DNA of 64,000 bases. Origin: Uranotaenia lowii (Eukaryota > Arthropoda > Insecta > Diptera > Culicidae). Positions 12,691 through 24,632 of this stretch are shown in pieces. The DNA is taken from positions 125,488,714 through 125,552,713 of the forward strand of contig NC_073691.1 of assembly GCF_029784155.1 (NCBI RefSeq), written 5' to 3'. The position numbers were made by a program, and so were the translations under genes. The notes beneath the pieces are model-generated. The model was given only the letters and a program-made list of their open reading frames with translations. It was not told the origin of the DNA and did no database searches. The stretch's first letter is position 1; each line of letters opens with the position of its first letter.

Positions 12691-12914
12691 TCGAAACGGC
12701 CTTAAGTTGTAATCCACGAACTCTCGGAAAAATAATCCTTTCGGCCATGATTCGGGATCCAATGCTTTTGCTTTTAATTCCGATGATCTGCCGACTTTGA
12801 ATGATACAAACCGGAAAGAGCTTATGTCAAAACTGGGAACCAGTTTTGCCACCTTGATGTTATCCATATCTAGATTAGCAAGGACCATAGCTTTAACTAC
12901 CAGCTAGTTTAGCC

Positions 12915-13110
12915 GCCAACCGTGGCTTAGAGGATAGCGTTCATGTCTTCCAAGCCAGAGGTCATAGGATCGAGTCTCGGTCACGGCACACATAGTACTC
13001 TTTCTGTGGGCTGGTGGTGTTAGAATCAGTACGATGCCGCTTAAGTAAAATTTAGATCTCTTCAAAGAAACATGAAGTTTCACTGAGATGCTATATGTGT
13101 GTGTTCGTTT
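12915..13110 (+). mobile_element. tRNA-derived SINE (candidate)
   Basis: The sequence beginning ACCGTGGCTTAGAGGATAGC has a tRNA-like A box (TGGCTTAGAGGATAGC). About 40 bases later it has a B box-like GGATCGAGTCTC, and then GTCACGG, which pairs with CCGTG of the start like an acceptor stem. The anticodon-loop region contains CTTCCAA. A non-tRNA body follows and ends near a T run at about 13108-13116. The arrangement fits a SINE with an internal RNA polymerase III promoter. No clean target duplication was found. Confidence 0.55.
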
Positions 13111-13692
13111 TTTTTAAACTGCGTCTTCAGTTAGGGGAAAACTGTACAAGACGCACCAGTTAAGCATAATCGCTATTAACAGCGATACCCATCATCTATG
13201 AACCAAATTGAAATATCACGACGGTTCAGGGATCACATTTACATCTTATCAAAAAGAAATAATATGTTAAAAACACGACTTTGGTTATTTTTTTTGTGAA
13301 AATCTTAAACAACCAGAAAACAAGCCGCAGGGTAGAACGCCAAAACTAGTGGACAGAACGCACCATACCGAATGGGTGGTGAGAAATGGAACAATGATTT
13401 TACGGATTATAGTTATTGAAATATCAAATTTTGTATTACATGTTTATCGTTTTTTTGCAAACGAACCACACTTTGGCAAAAAATCATTTATTATTGATTA
13501 ATTTAACAAAAAATTTGCTTTTCAAAATTCACTTTTTTATATCCTTATAGGTAAAACGCCTTCAGGTAGGCAACGAAATTAATTTCTTAACTGATATCGC
13601 GGCAAACATGGCGGCAGATAATTTTTTCGAGTCAAATAATGGTACGCCTTTTTAACTTAAACAAGGACGAAATTTGTTATAATTATGCATTC

Positions 13693-13938
13693 TGTTGAAT
13701 CTCAACAATATTGGTCACCTGAAACTGAAAGCCACGTTAGCTCCTTGTACCAATTGTCATGTTTTATGATGTGCTGAGTGTTGCCAGAATGCTCAATTGG
13801 TTGAAACATGTTACAGTTTTTCGCGGGAAAAACTGTAATTATTGATGGAAACGAAATAAATGCTCTCTTAGTTTTTGTTCACACCGAGAAAGGTTGGTTT
13901 TTTATTTCCCTACCCGAGAAAAATGGTCTGACACAACA
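13693..13938 (+). repeat. 5' LTR, 246 bp
   Basis: This is the left LTR of the BEL-like element. It has TGTTG...CAACA termini. An AATAAA lies at about 13855-13860, followed by the R/U5-like remainder. It appears identical to the right LTR. Confidence 0.9.
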
Positions 13939-14958
13939 TTTGGTGCCGTGACCAGGATTCAGGAAGCTTTCGCCAGAATATCACTACTTCTGCTAGCGTT
14001 AAGCTATCCTGTCCTTGGAAATCCTAAGCCGAAAAGATTTTGAGTACCGAACCCGACGACGATCATCGCTTATTACAGTGCCTGTGAATTTCCCCTGTGA
14101 CGGAGTTTGTTTATCCCGTTCTTTCCCGATCAGCAGTTCGACCCAGATGGGAAGTACTGGTTGGTCCAATGCCAGCCATCTGGATACCTGCCGTACTGGT
14201 CGCCCGGCCAGTACTAGCTTCCCAAAGTAATCAGCAAATATGTACTTTGGGAGTAACCGCGCCGACTGCTGATCATGTTGGTGTTTGTTTCCCGTCCCGA
14301 GCCGTCACAGCATAAGTATCCCAGTTCTCAAGAAGCCGTGTATGCCCTATCCCAAGTACAAGCTGATCAAGTCCCGAGAACAACGTCATTGCTAAACAGG
14401 CTACCCTTTCAAGTGACCCTATCTTAAGCGTTGACCCAGTCCCAGTTGGCAACTATCCGTTGATGTTTAAAGTGTTCCCATTTCCGATCACCAATGCGAC
14501 CCGGATGGATGGTACTGGTGTTGATGCCTCAACTTCAGCCATCCGGGCTTCTGCCGTACTGGTTGTCCGGCCAGTACTCGCTTCAAAAGTGCTGTCCAAA
14601 ACTTTTAAAGTCAGTGTGCCCATTGGTGACCAAAAGGCTAAATCGAATCCAACCCACCTCAATAAAAACCTTCCAGTAATTCGTCCAAAAAAAGTAACCA
14701 GACTCCAACAGTAAACATCAAATTCGGAGTACCAGATCCAGTGTAACCACGATCCGAATCGAACCGACCTGTCTGTGGTGATGACCAGCTCCTGTGAACT
14801 TCTCTGACCGCTGCGAAGCAATTCACAATCCGATCCTTCCGATGATGTAGTTGAGTGACGATCTTGCTATATTTCTATTGTACCAAACGTGCATATCTGA
14901 AAATCAAAACAAACAATAGGGCCGCCAAATTTAAAACATTCGTTTTAGGTGGCCAGGA

Positions 14959-15204
14959 TGTTGAATCTCAACAATATTGGTCACCTGAAACTGAAAGCCA
15001 CGTTAGCTCCTTGTACCAATTGTCATGTTTTATGATGTGCTGAGTGTTGCCAGAATGCTCAATTGGTTGAAACATGTTACAGTTTTTCGCGGGAAAAACT
15101 GTAATTATTGATGGAAACGAAATAAATGCTCTCTTAGTTTTTGTTCACACCGAGAAAGGTTGGTTTTTTATTTCCCTACCCGAGAAAAATGGTCTGACAC
15201 AACA
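14959..15204 (+). repeat. 3' LTR, 246 bp
   Basis: This is the right LTR of the BEL-like element. It is followed by the second copy of the CATTC target duplication at 15205-15209. Confidence 0.9.
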
Positions 15205-15714
15205 CATTCTCATCGTAATTTGGGAGTCAGCAAGTAAAAAGAAAGACATTTTGTTTTGACATTTGGTTTTTCTCAAAAGTTAACAGCACACAAAATTTGA
15301 GCCTTAAACACGAGGTTTTACGGGCATTCTGCCCCAATTTTGATAAGATAATTTTAGTTAAAATTTGTGGGAAGTTAGTGAAATATAATAAAATATTAAA
15401 AGTCATTCGAAAGTGCATACGAGTGTTATAACGAAAAGCTGCAGTTGGATCAGATAGCGCAGACTGGTTTACTATAAAACCTTATATGTTAATCATAAAA
15501 AATAACAAGTTTTAGGCAGAATTTAATAATCCTTCTGTTTCTAAGAATTAAAGTCGTTTTTGTGAACTTTTCATCTAAAAAATTATGAAAAAGCTCGTTT
15601 GCTACAATGAAAAGGAAGAAAACCACCATTCGGAGCCAAAGGATAGTGTATTTTTGAGAAAGAATGGGATGGGCCATTTTACCGCGCTGGTGCGTCTTGT
15701 ACAGTTCTCCCCTA

Positions 15715-18700
15715 CATTCGGTTTAATGCGCGATAGATAAATCCAAAATAGCGCAGAATTTTCGTCATCCCACTGTGGAATAGAAGCGATATGCTCTGAA
15801 GCTCTTTTTGAGCCTAAACAGCCGAAACAGCATCAGAGATTGGCAAAATCTGACCGCAATTCAGTGATCGCGTTCGTAAGTTGAACCAGGGCATTATTTT
15901 CGGGTGGAAGTTTACAGGCCAACAATCGAAAACTTTCGTTAGCAAATAATGCGGCACAGTCATCGCAAAGCTAAAACACATTTTTGGAAGGGAATCTATT
16001 TGACGTGCCATACTTTTGAATACTCCTGTACACCCGAAATTATTTTTTTTTTACCGCAAACACCTCTGCAAATAATTCGCTCAATACCGTTGATAACCTC
16101 GTCACAATTCGAGCAGATATTTTCCGGTGCGCCAATAAGTATGCAATTCGACTTTCTCACTGGAATTAAGAAAGAGCTTTTATCGTTTGCAATCAGATGT
16201 CGGTTCGGTTGAATACAAAAATCGAGTAGTTTTTTTTTGTCCGGGATTTTAAGCCCAATGGGAAAAATCGTGTAGGATTGTTTACAAGACAAATATAGTA
16301 AAGAATCGTGAAAAACAACTTTACAATTTAATTTGCCACTTTTTAACGAAACTAGACCGAAAAATGGTTTAGTTTCGCGTTTAGCACCGACTTCTCACAA
16401 TACAGGCACATAGGTAAGTAATTAAATTAATCAAAAACACATTGAATTAGGCACTTTAAAAGCGGTAAAGCACTAATAAACGTCCGTTAGCTAACTATAA
16501 CTTTGAGACTTATTAGTATCGGGTTGCTCACTATTTTTACTATGACTTTACTACGACAAACATTGATCAGGGAGTGCGTTCAGTAGTAAGGAAAGATGAA
16601 ATTGATGAGGTTGTTTAATTTTACTTGACATTTTAAGATTTTTATTTTGATAAATTCTATCGGCCAAGTAGCTGTTTAGACCTCTCAACAAGCAGTTCCA
16701 ACTGCTTCAGATCTTCAAATCTCTTCTAAAAAAATTCTGGCTGCGCTTACCCTACTATATCATATATGGGAAAAATTGTTCGTAGCCATACGAACTATAA
16801 ATGCTAGGTCAAGTAAAACAATCCTCTCGAATGATGAACGTGTGCTTTTATTTTTGTGCTATTTTCCCTGGATAAAAAAACGCTTGCCTGAGAACTGTGA
16901 CAGATTTCACGCATCGAGGAGTTTGTGAGTTGAAGTTGGTCCAGATCAAATAACGCGAAAGAAGGTAGACTTATGATACCAATTCTCAGTAGGAAGATGA
17001 CACCTTGAAATATTAAGATACAATACATTATCTTTTGTTAAAGGGTCAAAAATAAACTATTATTATTAAATTATATCTAATAAAACAAACATAAGTTAAC
17101 TACCTCATATGTTAGGTAATCTCAAATCTTAGCTAGGATTTCTTTAATAAATGGTGTCATTTTCTCCATCAAAATTCGTACAAATTAAAATAAAAACTTA
17201 TCCGTGGATTCAGCTATAAAAAGATTTTTTTTTTGGTTTGTACTATGGGAAGGTACCGTTCCAGAAGGTAAACCCAGAAAAGAAGTGAACGGATGATGAA
17301 CCACTACTAGCTTCCGGCAAGGATGGTATGTTTTTGAAATTCAGTTGCATGTTTATCGGTGAAAGAAAGAAACAACCGAAACGAGCTCCATTGTTTCCAA
17401 GTAAAGAAGGTTGTGAATTATTCGAAAATGTCGATGACCGATGGATTTTTTTTTTCTAAGAAATAAAATATGTAGTAAATTTTCTTAGGTTTAAAAATAA
17501 ATTGTCGGCTATAGTCACAAAACTTTAAAAGACAATTCACAACCTGAATTTGAGTCATAAACACATAGGTACATCGTACATGAATACCTAGTAGGAATAT
17601 AAAAAGAAGGTTTTCATGAGCCAACCTGTGCGAGCATTGATTCGACAATGAGTTGATTGATGATCATGAGAACTTCAAGTTTTGAATGGCTGCTGTCCAA
17701 CTCGACGGTTTATATCTTTATTGCAGCTTATATATAAAATCTGTTTGATGTGAAAAACAGAACCATACATGGATTTGGTTTTGCCTCCTTGGTCGATTGC
17801 TAATTAAATCTGTTGGCACTTTTTGACCCTACAATTTCACCTTTAACAAGCGACTGGTCGCGTGGCAATGTTTTATCTTAGAATAGAACAAAAAAAGTTA
17901 AATAGGACAAATCAATCTAAAGAAAATACCAATCCATATTCCACCTGTCGTGATGGTGACAAGATATTCTGAGAACGATAAAATCTAGGGTGTAGAATTA
18001 CTCAACTGTTGAACTTCCTTTTAGTATTAGCTGCAGTTCTTTGCTTTCTTTCACAGTTTCACCGCCCAATCCCATCCACTTGAGACTGACTCGTCATTCA
18101 AATGTTGCGACACATTCATCCGCCGCGTTCGATTCGTTCGATTGTTGTTAGCGTTTTTTGTGTCTATCAATCTGCTCTTAGTGGATGTGGTCGAGGGATA
18201 AAGGCACAGATTTTAGATGTGGTTTTTTGTCGACTCTCGGATGACGACTGCCAATTTGATGATTTGGTTTGACGTCGTCGTTGTCGTTTTGGGATTGGGA
18301 GGTCGGTATCTTGGCAGTATCATCGAGGCCAAAGGCAGCAAGTTTCAAACGGAAACCATCCGGTGAACGATCAAAGTTCGACACGTGTTTGTTGTTTCTT
18401 ATTGTTTTGTTTTATTAGAGAAAAAAAGGAAAAAGGTTACTGATTTTTTGCTCTCAAAATGCATACATTTTAATCGATATCAACCAAAACAAAGGTTTCA
18501 TCTTGAAAATGATGTTGTTAAAAGTTATGTGAAAATATCTCAAACCCTTGGAAAATTGTTGCAAATTTGTTTTTTGTTTACGTTCTTTTTTCATATCTTG
18601 TAGCCCATAAATTAATTGTTTTTCTTGTTTTCAGACCAGCGAGACAAATAACAAATCAGTTTGTTTTTTCGGCCAAATATGAAAACTTAACTCATGATTT

Positions 18701-19449
18701 ATCTGATATCGCCGGCATAGTCACTGAAGATCCGTCTTTTATTTTTTTAATACGTAAGCAAATTTGAGCGACTACTGACCGGCTCAAGATGGTATCTTTC
18801 GATTTTCGGTTTTACGACTTGCCAACGCGTTATCCTGCTTTGAACTCAGCGACATTTCGCTGCGAGGTCACCATCTAGGATGGTGAACTAAACTATAATG
18901 GTTTGTAGTCTGGCTAAAATGTGTAAAACCAGCATTGGGATGATTTAGAAGATCAAGGTCAGGAACTTCATTGAAGATGTACAAGAAACGTGAGCTACCT
19001 ACACGCAAAATAATATAGAAATTAAATATACGGGATTTTTCACGTAAACTAAGCTTTTGTGGCATCACATCGATTCTACGTGAGCCTTGTAGTAATTACT
19101 GAACTTACATATTATAGACACATGAATTTCTTGTAAAGTCGAAGTGGATGGATTCAAATCCGTTTTTTGCAATTTTCTCAAGCGTGCGGTAGAAAATTCT
19201 TATTGGAAAAAAGACTTGTGGTCAATCAGCTTACGTGATTTTAAACTGTAAAAACTGCGACAACTCAAGAGCATTCAGCGTCGGAAGACGAACAGAAGAC
19301 CACACTGGATATCTTTCGGAACCCAAGGAGGTAAATGTATTTGATTTACCACAGGTTTATACAGTTCTTAAAAAGTTAAAATTTTTCTCCGGAACACGTT
19401 CCTCGAAACATCGAAGTCGAAATGCTAAGAAAAGCGATTTAACGTTTTC
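15715..19449. other. Intergenic, no gene recognised
   Basis: Nearly 4 kb of moderately AT-rich sequence without a recognisable coding region, paired transposon termini or RNA gene. Near 16345-16390 a short hairpin (CGAAACTA...TTAGTTTCG) can be drawn. The part from about 18870 to 19449 may be the 3' untranslated tail of the minus-strand retrotransposon at 19450-20204, but I cannot prove that. Short open frames lack known motifs. Confidence 0.4.
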
Positions 19450-20204
19450 AATATGCCGATGAATGCACTGTTCGCTCCATAGTTGTTGAGACGAATAGGA
19501 ACATAGAGCTGCAAAAGCTGGTTTCTCAATCCTCGGGGACGCACGCTGAGAAGAATGGCCTCCAGCAAAACGAGACAGTCAACTCCGGACGTTAAGAGAA
19601 CAGCAACAACTAGAGAGCGCGTAGCTAGGTCTATGAGGCGGCAGCGATTCTCATAGCTTGGTAAACGGAACGGGTCTTGCCAGTTCAGATGACGTAGATG
19701 CAGCGTCGCTGGATAGCCTCGATTCGTTCAGCCCCATTCTGATAGAAAGGGCACCAAACAGCTGAAGTATACTCGAGGATGGAACAAACTATACAGCAGT
19801 AAAGATTTTTCAGACAATACACGTCTTTGAAGTCTTTGGCCATGCGAAATAAGAATCCAAGGTTTCTGGATGCTTTGTCGACGATGTAATTTGTGTGAGT
19901 CTTAAACTCCAGGCGTTGATCGAGAATAACGCCCAGATCGTTGATGTGGTGCACCTGAGAAATGATTCCGTCTCCGAGAACGTACTCCGCATAAAGAGGG
20001 TGTCGCTTACGTGAAAATGATACGACCGAGCATTTACTGCGAGTCAAAGGCAGGCAATTCAAGTCACACCACTGAGCAAACACATTGAACTGCTGCTGCA
20101 GGAAATTGGTGTTCTCTTGGCTGTTTCTGGTGTGAAAGAGTTTCAGGTCATCGGCATATGCAAGTTTTTTGCAGTCAAGGAGCGAGAAAAGGTCATTAAA
20201 ATAT
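19450..20204 (-). pseudogene. Non-LTR reverse transcriptase fragment (CR1/Jockey group)
   Basis: Read on the minus strand, this encodes the C-terminal half of a reverse transcriptase. FVIYFNDLFSLL is followed by the catalytic box LAYADDLKLF, then the thumb region (LGVILDQRLEFKTH, ILEYTSAVWCPFYQ, IEAIQRRCI), down to about 19690. Below that, frameshifted sequence still reads as the typical LPSYESRCRLIDL-type ending. The frame is broken at the 3' end, and the 5' part is missing because the GCATTA-rich MITE abuts it at about 20205. The YADD box itself is intact. It is a dead fragment. Confidence 0.85.
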
Positions 20205-20830
20205 ATCACGAAAATTAGCACTAATGATAGCACTAAATGCACATATAGAGTAGCTCTAAAGTTAACAAGCATTAAGAGTGGTGTGACCCGAACAGTACTT
20301 GAAGTACGGGTTTTTTTCACCCACCTTATCAGCATCAAAAGTGGTGGAAATGGCAAAGGCGCAAAGAGAGATAAAGGCTGCTGTGGAATCCTCGGTTCGA
20401 GACTCATCAAATGAAATCCATATGTCAATTATAATCACTTCTTGTTTCATAGAAGAATTCATTAAGCAGGCATAATCCTCCATTCAGCAGGTTGATTGAT
20501 GTTGTAAATAATATTCATTTATTTGATTTTTGTTCATCTTGATTATTCAAAAAATAATAATTAAATAAACAAAAGGTGTTCTAAGTATGCATTGTTAATG
20601 CTTTTATACGGCTTGCGAAAAATGACGTTTTGATAGTGCTCTAATTCAGCATTTGTAATGCTTATTAAAGGCTATGTTGTGATAGCATTTAATCAGCCCG
20701 CTATTTCGCCTTTTTAGCATTAAATCTGCATTATATACGCATATAGTGCAAAACAAGCATTAATACAGAGTTATATATGGGAATATAGTGTTGATTAAGG
20801 GCTATGTTTTAGTGCTTATGGTTACTTGGG
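20205..20830. mobile_element. GCATTA-rich MITE, copy A (left end lost)
   Basis: This copy is closely similar to copy B (21197-21818), nearly identical over the last ~300 bp. It shares the right terminus GCTTATGGTTACTTGGG ending at 20830. The left ~170 bp with the left terminus is missing, and the copy joins directly to the reverse-transcriptase fragment. It is non-coding. Confidence 0.8.
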
Positions 20831-20837
20831 ATCAGTA

Positions 20838-21930
20838 TCCACCTTTCTTCTGGCCGGATTTGGCATCTGCACATGACGCAAAGCTTGTACTGCAGTGGCT
20901 TTCAGACAATAATATCCATTTCGTCGAGAAAAATAACAATCCACCAAATTGTCCACATCTCTGACCGATTGAACGATACTGGGCAATTGTGAAGAGAATT
21001 GTTAGGAAGATTAGGAAAGAAAATACCCAAGTAACCATAAGCATTAAGCCAAAACCCTTAATTAGCATTAAATCAATATTACTAATGCAATTTAGCATGA
21101 AATCAACATTTCTAATGCAAGTTGGCATTATATCAACATTCATAATGCTTTTTAGTTTTATATAAGCATTAATAATGCATAGAAGCAAAAAAGAAAACTA
21201 GCACTAGTGATAGCACTATATGCACATATAGAGCTCCTATATAAAGTTAACAAGCATTAAGAGTGATGTGACATGAACAGTACTTTAAGTAAGAGTTTTT
21301 TTTTTCACACATCTTATCAGCATCAAGAGTGGTCGAAATGGTAAAGGCGCAAGGAAAGATAAAGGCTGCTACGGGATCCTCGGTTCGAGACTCATCAAAT
21401 GTAATCCATAATTCAATTTTAATCACTTCTTATTTCACAGAAGAATTCATTAAGTAGGCATTATCCTTCATTCAGCTGGTTGGTTGCTGTTGTAGATAAT
21501 AATTATTTTTAGAATTTTTGTTCATTTTAATTATTCAAAAAATAATAATTAAATAAACAAAAGGTGTTCTAAGTATGCATTGGTAATGCTTTTATACGAC
21601 TTGCGGAAAATGACGTTTTGATGGTGCTCTAATTCAGCATTTGTAATGCTTATTAAAGGCTATGTTGTGATAGCACTTAATCAGCCCGCTATTTCGCCTT
21701 TTTAGCATTAAATCTGCATTATATACGCATATAGTGCAAAACAAGCATTAATACAGAGTTATATATGGGAATATAGTGTTGATTAAGGGCTATGTTTTAG
21801 TGCTTATGGTTACTTGGGAAATTAGGAAGGCAGCATCCAGGAAATGTACAAAAGCTACTGTGCAGAACCTGATCTAAGGCATTACATCAAAAGTGCGATC
21901 ATTCTTTATTGACTTGTGTCAACCATGAAA
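20838..21930 (+). pseudogene. mariner DD37E-type transposase fragment split by a MITE
   Basis: The C-terminal half of a mariner transposase is readable at 20838-21025. The second catalytic segment is FWPDLASAHDAKLVLQW. Then NNNPPNCPHL comes up to a stop, followed by PIERYWAIVKRIVRKIRK. The D-to-E spacing counts to 37 residues. A MITE (21026-21818) interrupts the frame, and a degraded tail (RKAASRKCTKATVQNLI) follows to about 21930. The N-terminal half and the first catalytic Asp are absent, so it is inactive. Confidence 0.8.
21026..21818. mobile_element. GCATTA-rich MITE, copy B, 793 bp
   Basis: The inverted termini are CCCAAGTAACCATAAGC (21026) and GCTTATGGTTACTTGGG (ending 21818). The element is inserted in a mariner transposase. 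Near its left end four imperfect ~30-bp repeats (about 21059-21180) each pair a GCATTA with a TAATGC. GCATTA, AGTGCT and TTAGCA words recur throughout. It has no coding capacity. The octamer ATTAGGAA occurs just before the left end and just after the right end and may be the target duplication, though it is offset from the left terminus by eight bases. Confidence 0.8.
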
Positions 21931-22327
21931 TTGTTTTTAATCATACTGATCTGCAATACACCGAATAGGAAATATTAAAATAATAAACTTATTTCATTTT
22001 TATTCACAGAAACAAGACAAATATTACACCCAAGACTGCATCACGGTTAGAGTTATGAAACAAGTTATAGCGGTTCTAAGTACTGAGAGATATGCTCATT
22101 GATTTTATCTACAGAAGTTTTTTCCAATGTTTTGATTTTCTAAACAGTATATCATGTTTGAGTATGATATACTAATTTTTATTTTTACTGTCTATCTTTT
22201 GTTAGAGATTAAAAAAATATTTGAAGAAATTTTTGGAGGAAAAAGTTAAATTAAAAAAAAAACTTTTAAGCCCAAAATTGAGAGAATAAGTACCTACTAG
22301 TGAAATCATAAAACAACAAAACAGAGC
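21931..22327. other. Intergenic, no gene recognised
   Basis: AT-rich spacer between the mariner tail and the SINE. Nothing recognisable is seen. Confidence 0.4.
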
Positions 22328-22515
22328 TTGTGATATAGCTCAGTTGGCAAGTCTGTTGTCTCCTGAGCCGATGTCCGCGAGTTCGAGCCCAAGAGTAAAC
22401 ATCGAACTCAGTTGTTCCGGATAGTTTCTCAATAACGATCCGCCAACTGTAACGTTGATAGAGTCGCGAATGCCATAAAGATGGTAAAACGACTATAATA
22501 GAAACAAAAAAAAAC
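22328..22515 (+). mobile_element. tRNA-derived SINE, ~190 bp
   Basis: The head reads TGTGATATAGCTCAGTTGGC with a good A box (TAGCTCAGTTGG). A B box-like GAGTTCGAGCCC lies about 35 bases downstream. An unrelated body then leads to an A-rich tail (AATAGAAACAAAAAAAAA). This is the layout of a tRNA-derived SINE with an internal polymerase III promoter. A diverged relative with the same head lies on the minus strand at 33820-33905. No unambiguous target duplication is visible because the flanks are A/C-rich and repetitive. Confidence 0.75.
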
Positions 22516-24253
22516 AACAACAATAAAACTACTATTTCTTAAAGATGTAAAAAAGTAAATTTTCAATGCATGAATCTCTGTGGGAGGGGGTAGCGGGAGG
22601 TGCACAGATCAAATATTTTAATTTCGGTGAAAATGAACAGGGAAAAGCTCTTCTTAAATATAAGCGTTGCTGCATTTATTTTCTTTGAGTGCTTCTACAA
22701 AACACACCGTGTGACATTTCTGTTTGTTTACTTCCAAACTTGGCACCGTGCACTAGAATTATAATTTCAAATGCGAAAATACCTCAAACACCCATCGTCA
22801 TAAACCTATCAGTTCCAGATTGTCTCACCACACAGTAAGGTACAATTGGAGCGCCAGGGTAGGTCAAGTGAGGATTGATCGAAGTGTGAAGGTGTGGCAG
22901 TTTATGTCCCTCGAAGGTGTCACGTGTTTCGCCTATATATGCCTATTCTCTCGCTCTCAAACGCAGAACTTTGAGTGTGGCATTCCGTTTGCTGCACTTG
23001 AGCCTACGACGGCACTGCACATTTGTTGCAATTGCAGTTGGGTACAGTAAACAGACTCTCATTTGCATATGTGGGGGTATGTCGTTTAAGTTTGCGAGAG
23101 ATGTTTTTCGCTCTTCAAAAAATTTGCATTCTGAGAGGCTTATTTGCGTCAGTTGACTACGGAATAAAGTGCTATCAATTATATAATAAGATGTGCAACA
23201 AATGTATTTGTTGCACTACATTCGAACACTTGTAAGCCGGATTTTAACCACTTGTAAAGACTATTTAGACGTGACATGAACCCATGTACGGATACATCGC
23301 TTTATCATTTACGAGGACGGAGACCAACATGCAAACCCTACCAGATCCCGTCTAGACGGATTAAAAACCGGCCCACCAACCGACCGACTGATTGGAAAGA
23401 CAACGATTGACGGTTGGATCCGGGGACCCTGTCTAGGTTTGAAGCACGGAGGGCAAACGGAAAAACTAGTTTTCAGTTTCATTTTACAATTTCATTCTTA
23501 AAATTTTACTCGCCGTTGTTGGGGCCATTGTCTTCCTTCTGCCAAGGGGTGGCCAAGGGCAATAGTGGTGGATTCAAGCGTCACCGTTGTTGTCGTCGTG
23601 AGGATCCAAAGCAATGCAAGATACAAACCATGATGTCTACTAGTAGGTAATGCTTCTCGGCAACTAATGTTCTTAGATTCGCGTGGTGAAATTTATTGCA
23701 GCAAGTTATATGTTTCTTTTTCTTTTGCGGCCGCCTTCTTTTTGCATCTCTTGATTGCATTATGCATTTCGCTTGTGGGGAAGGTTGGTTGCATTCATTC
23801 ATTTATTTATTCATGTCCCCGGCTCGGTGAGAGTTGATTTGAATTTATGAATGCGTTCTAGTAAGATAGTACGCATGAAAAAGGAAAATAAATTTATTGA
23901 AGGGAAACTAGTATGGCACAGTGAAAATAACTGTTCTGTTTCAACAGTTGTTTTATCATCAAATCAAGAAACATCAATGCTCTAACTAAATTGGTTTAAT
24001 GCATTATCAAACTAGAATGAGGAGCAACGTTCTGAACACAGAGATATGATGTTGTTTGAATGAGATCTTGTATTTTTTTCGGTACCTTTTAATTAGCTTA
24101 AACTTAGGAACGCCATGCATATGCTTAACTGGGTATGAAAAAGCACAAAGAAACATTTACACCTGTTCCACAAAAAAAATGAATGCCAATGGGTACAAGT
24201 GTCAAAAAGTGGTTAAAACCATACTTTTCAATCGATCGAAGCTGTTTCAGTCA
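22516..24253. other. Intergenic, mostly single-copy-looking sequence
   Basis: This is a relatively GC-rich block, especially 22820-23830, with little sign of transposons. No frame shows a recognisable domain. It could hold regulatory sequence or non-coding exons of a gene outside the window, but nothing in the sequence decides this. Confidence 0.35.
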
Positions 24254-24275
24254 CAGTACATAAATTTTGAAAATG

Positions 24276-24632
24276 TATGTTGTATGTTGGTTATCCACCA
24301 TGGGTGCACGGTGCACCATAGTTTCTGCCTAAGTATGTGCTCACATGCATTTTTTAGATTATAAAGTTCGACAAATCTCCAATCTGTATTGTGTAGATGT
24401 AGAGTTATTTTTGGAAGAGTTAATCAGGTGGGCTAGTTTACTACGGCATCCGTGTAGTGTGTATATCTGCCAGCTGGCAACTGATTGAGCATTCTTATTA
24501 TATAGTCAGTTATAACACATCTTACCTGTCGTCCACTAAGTTTTCTAACCGATACCGGGAATCGAACCCGATACGCCTGGCATACCAAAACCAGGCTCGC
24601 GCCAGCCTATCCGCTAGACCATATCGGCGATT
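24276..24632 (-). mobile_element. tRNA-headed SINE with exact 22-bp TSD
   Basis: A 357-bp insert is flanked by a perfect 22-bp direct repeat (24254-24275 and 24633-24654, starting CAGTACATAAATT). On the minus strand it begins with a tRNA-like head (24628 down to 24548) and ends in a short simple tail (ACATACAACATA). The long exact duplication shows target-primed retrotransposition. The body between tRNA head and tail is non-coding. The exactness of the duplication implies a fairly recent insertion. Confidence 0.85.
24548..24628 (-). other. tRNA-Glu-like head of the SINE
   Basis: The minus strand folds as a tRNA. The acceptor stem is GCCGATA with TATCGGT. The D arm is built on GTCTAGCGGATAGGC, which matches the A box. 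The T arm is TCGGG-TTCGATT-CCCGG, which matches the B box. The anticodon-like stem CCTGG/CCAGG has a 10-base loop, and about nine extra bases precede it, so it is not a normal tRNA. The A and B boxes resemble tRNA-Glu. As it heads a SINE with target duplications, I treat it as the SINE promoter region, not a functional tRNA gene. Confidence 0.75.

Larger units (their letters stand above)
13693..15204 (+). mobile_element. Non-autonomous BEL/Pao-like LTR retrotransposon, 1.5 kb
   Basis: Two direct LTRs of 246 bp lie at 13693-13938 and 14959-15204. They begin TGTTGAATCTC and end CTGACACAACA, and by eye they are identical. The exact 5-bp target duplication CATTC flanks the pair (13688-13692 and 15205-15209). 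Immediately after the 5' LTR comes TTTGGTGCCGTGACC, the primer-binding-site context typical of BEL/Pao elements. Before the 3' LTR lies AGGTGGCCAGGA, a plausible polypurine tract. The 1020-bp interior has no Gag, protease, RT or integrase frame, so the element must depend on enzymes supplied in trans. It contains two related segments about 365 bp apart (both with GTACTGG...GGCCAGTACT phrases, near 14155-14230 and 14510-14590). It is young, sitting inside an older TIR element. Confidence 0.9.
13134..15712. mobile_element. TA-flanked TIR element, split by an LTR element
   Basis: The left end TA-GGGGAAAACTGTACAAGACG (from 13134) and the right end (inverted, ending 15712 then TA) match over about 26 bases, with one difference, down to CGCACCAG. 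The total span is 2579 bp, but 1517 bp of that is the BEL-like element and its duplicated target. The original element was therefore about 1.06 kb. No transposase frame is seen, so it is a non-autonomous TA-target element. It shares the GGGGA terminus with the 9867-10718 copy. Confidence 0.75.

Noticed and set aside
20262..20428. Extension of the reverse-transcriptase frame upstream of 20205
   Set aside because: The sequence there is the GCATTA-rich MITE read through in the same frame, not retrotransposon coding.
24548..24628. Functional tRNA gene on the minus strand
   Set aside because: The anticodon arm is abnormal and the sequence lies at the head of a 357-bp insert with a 22-bp target duplication, so it is a SINE head.
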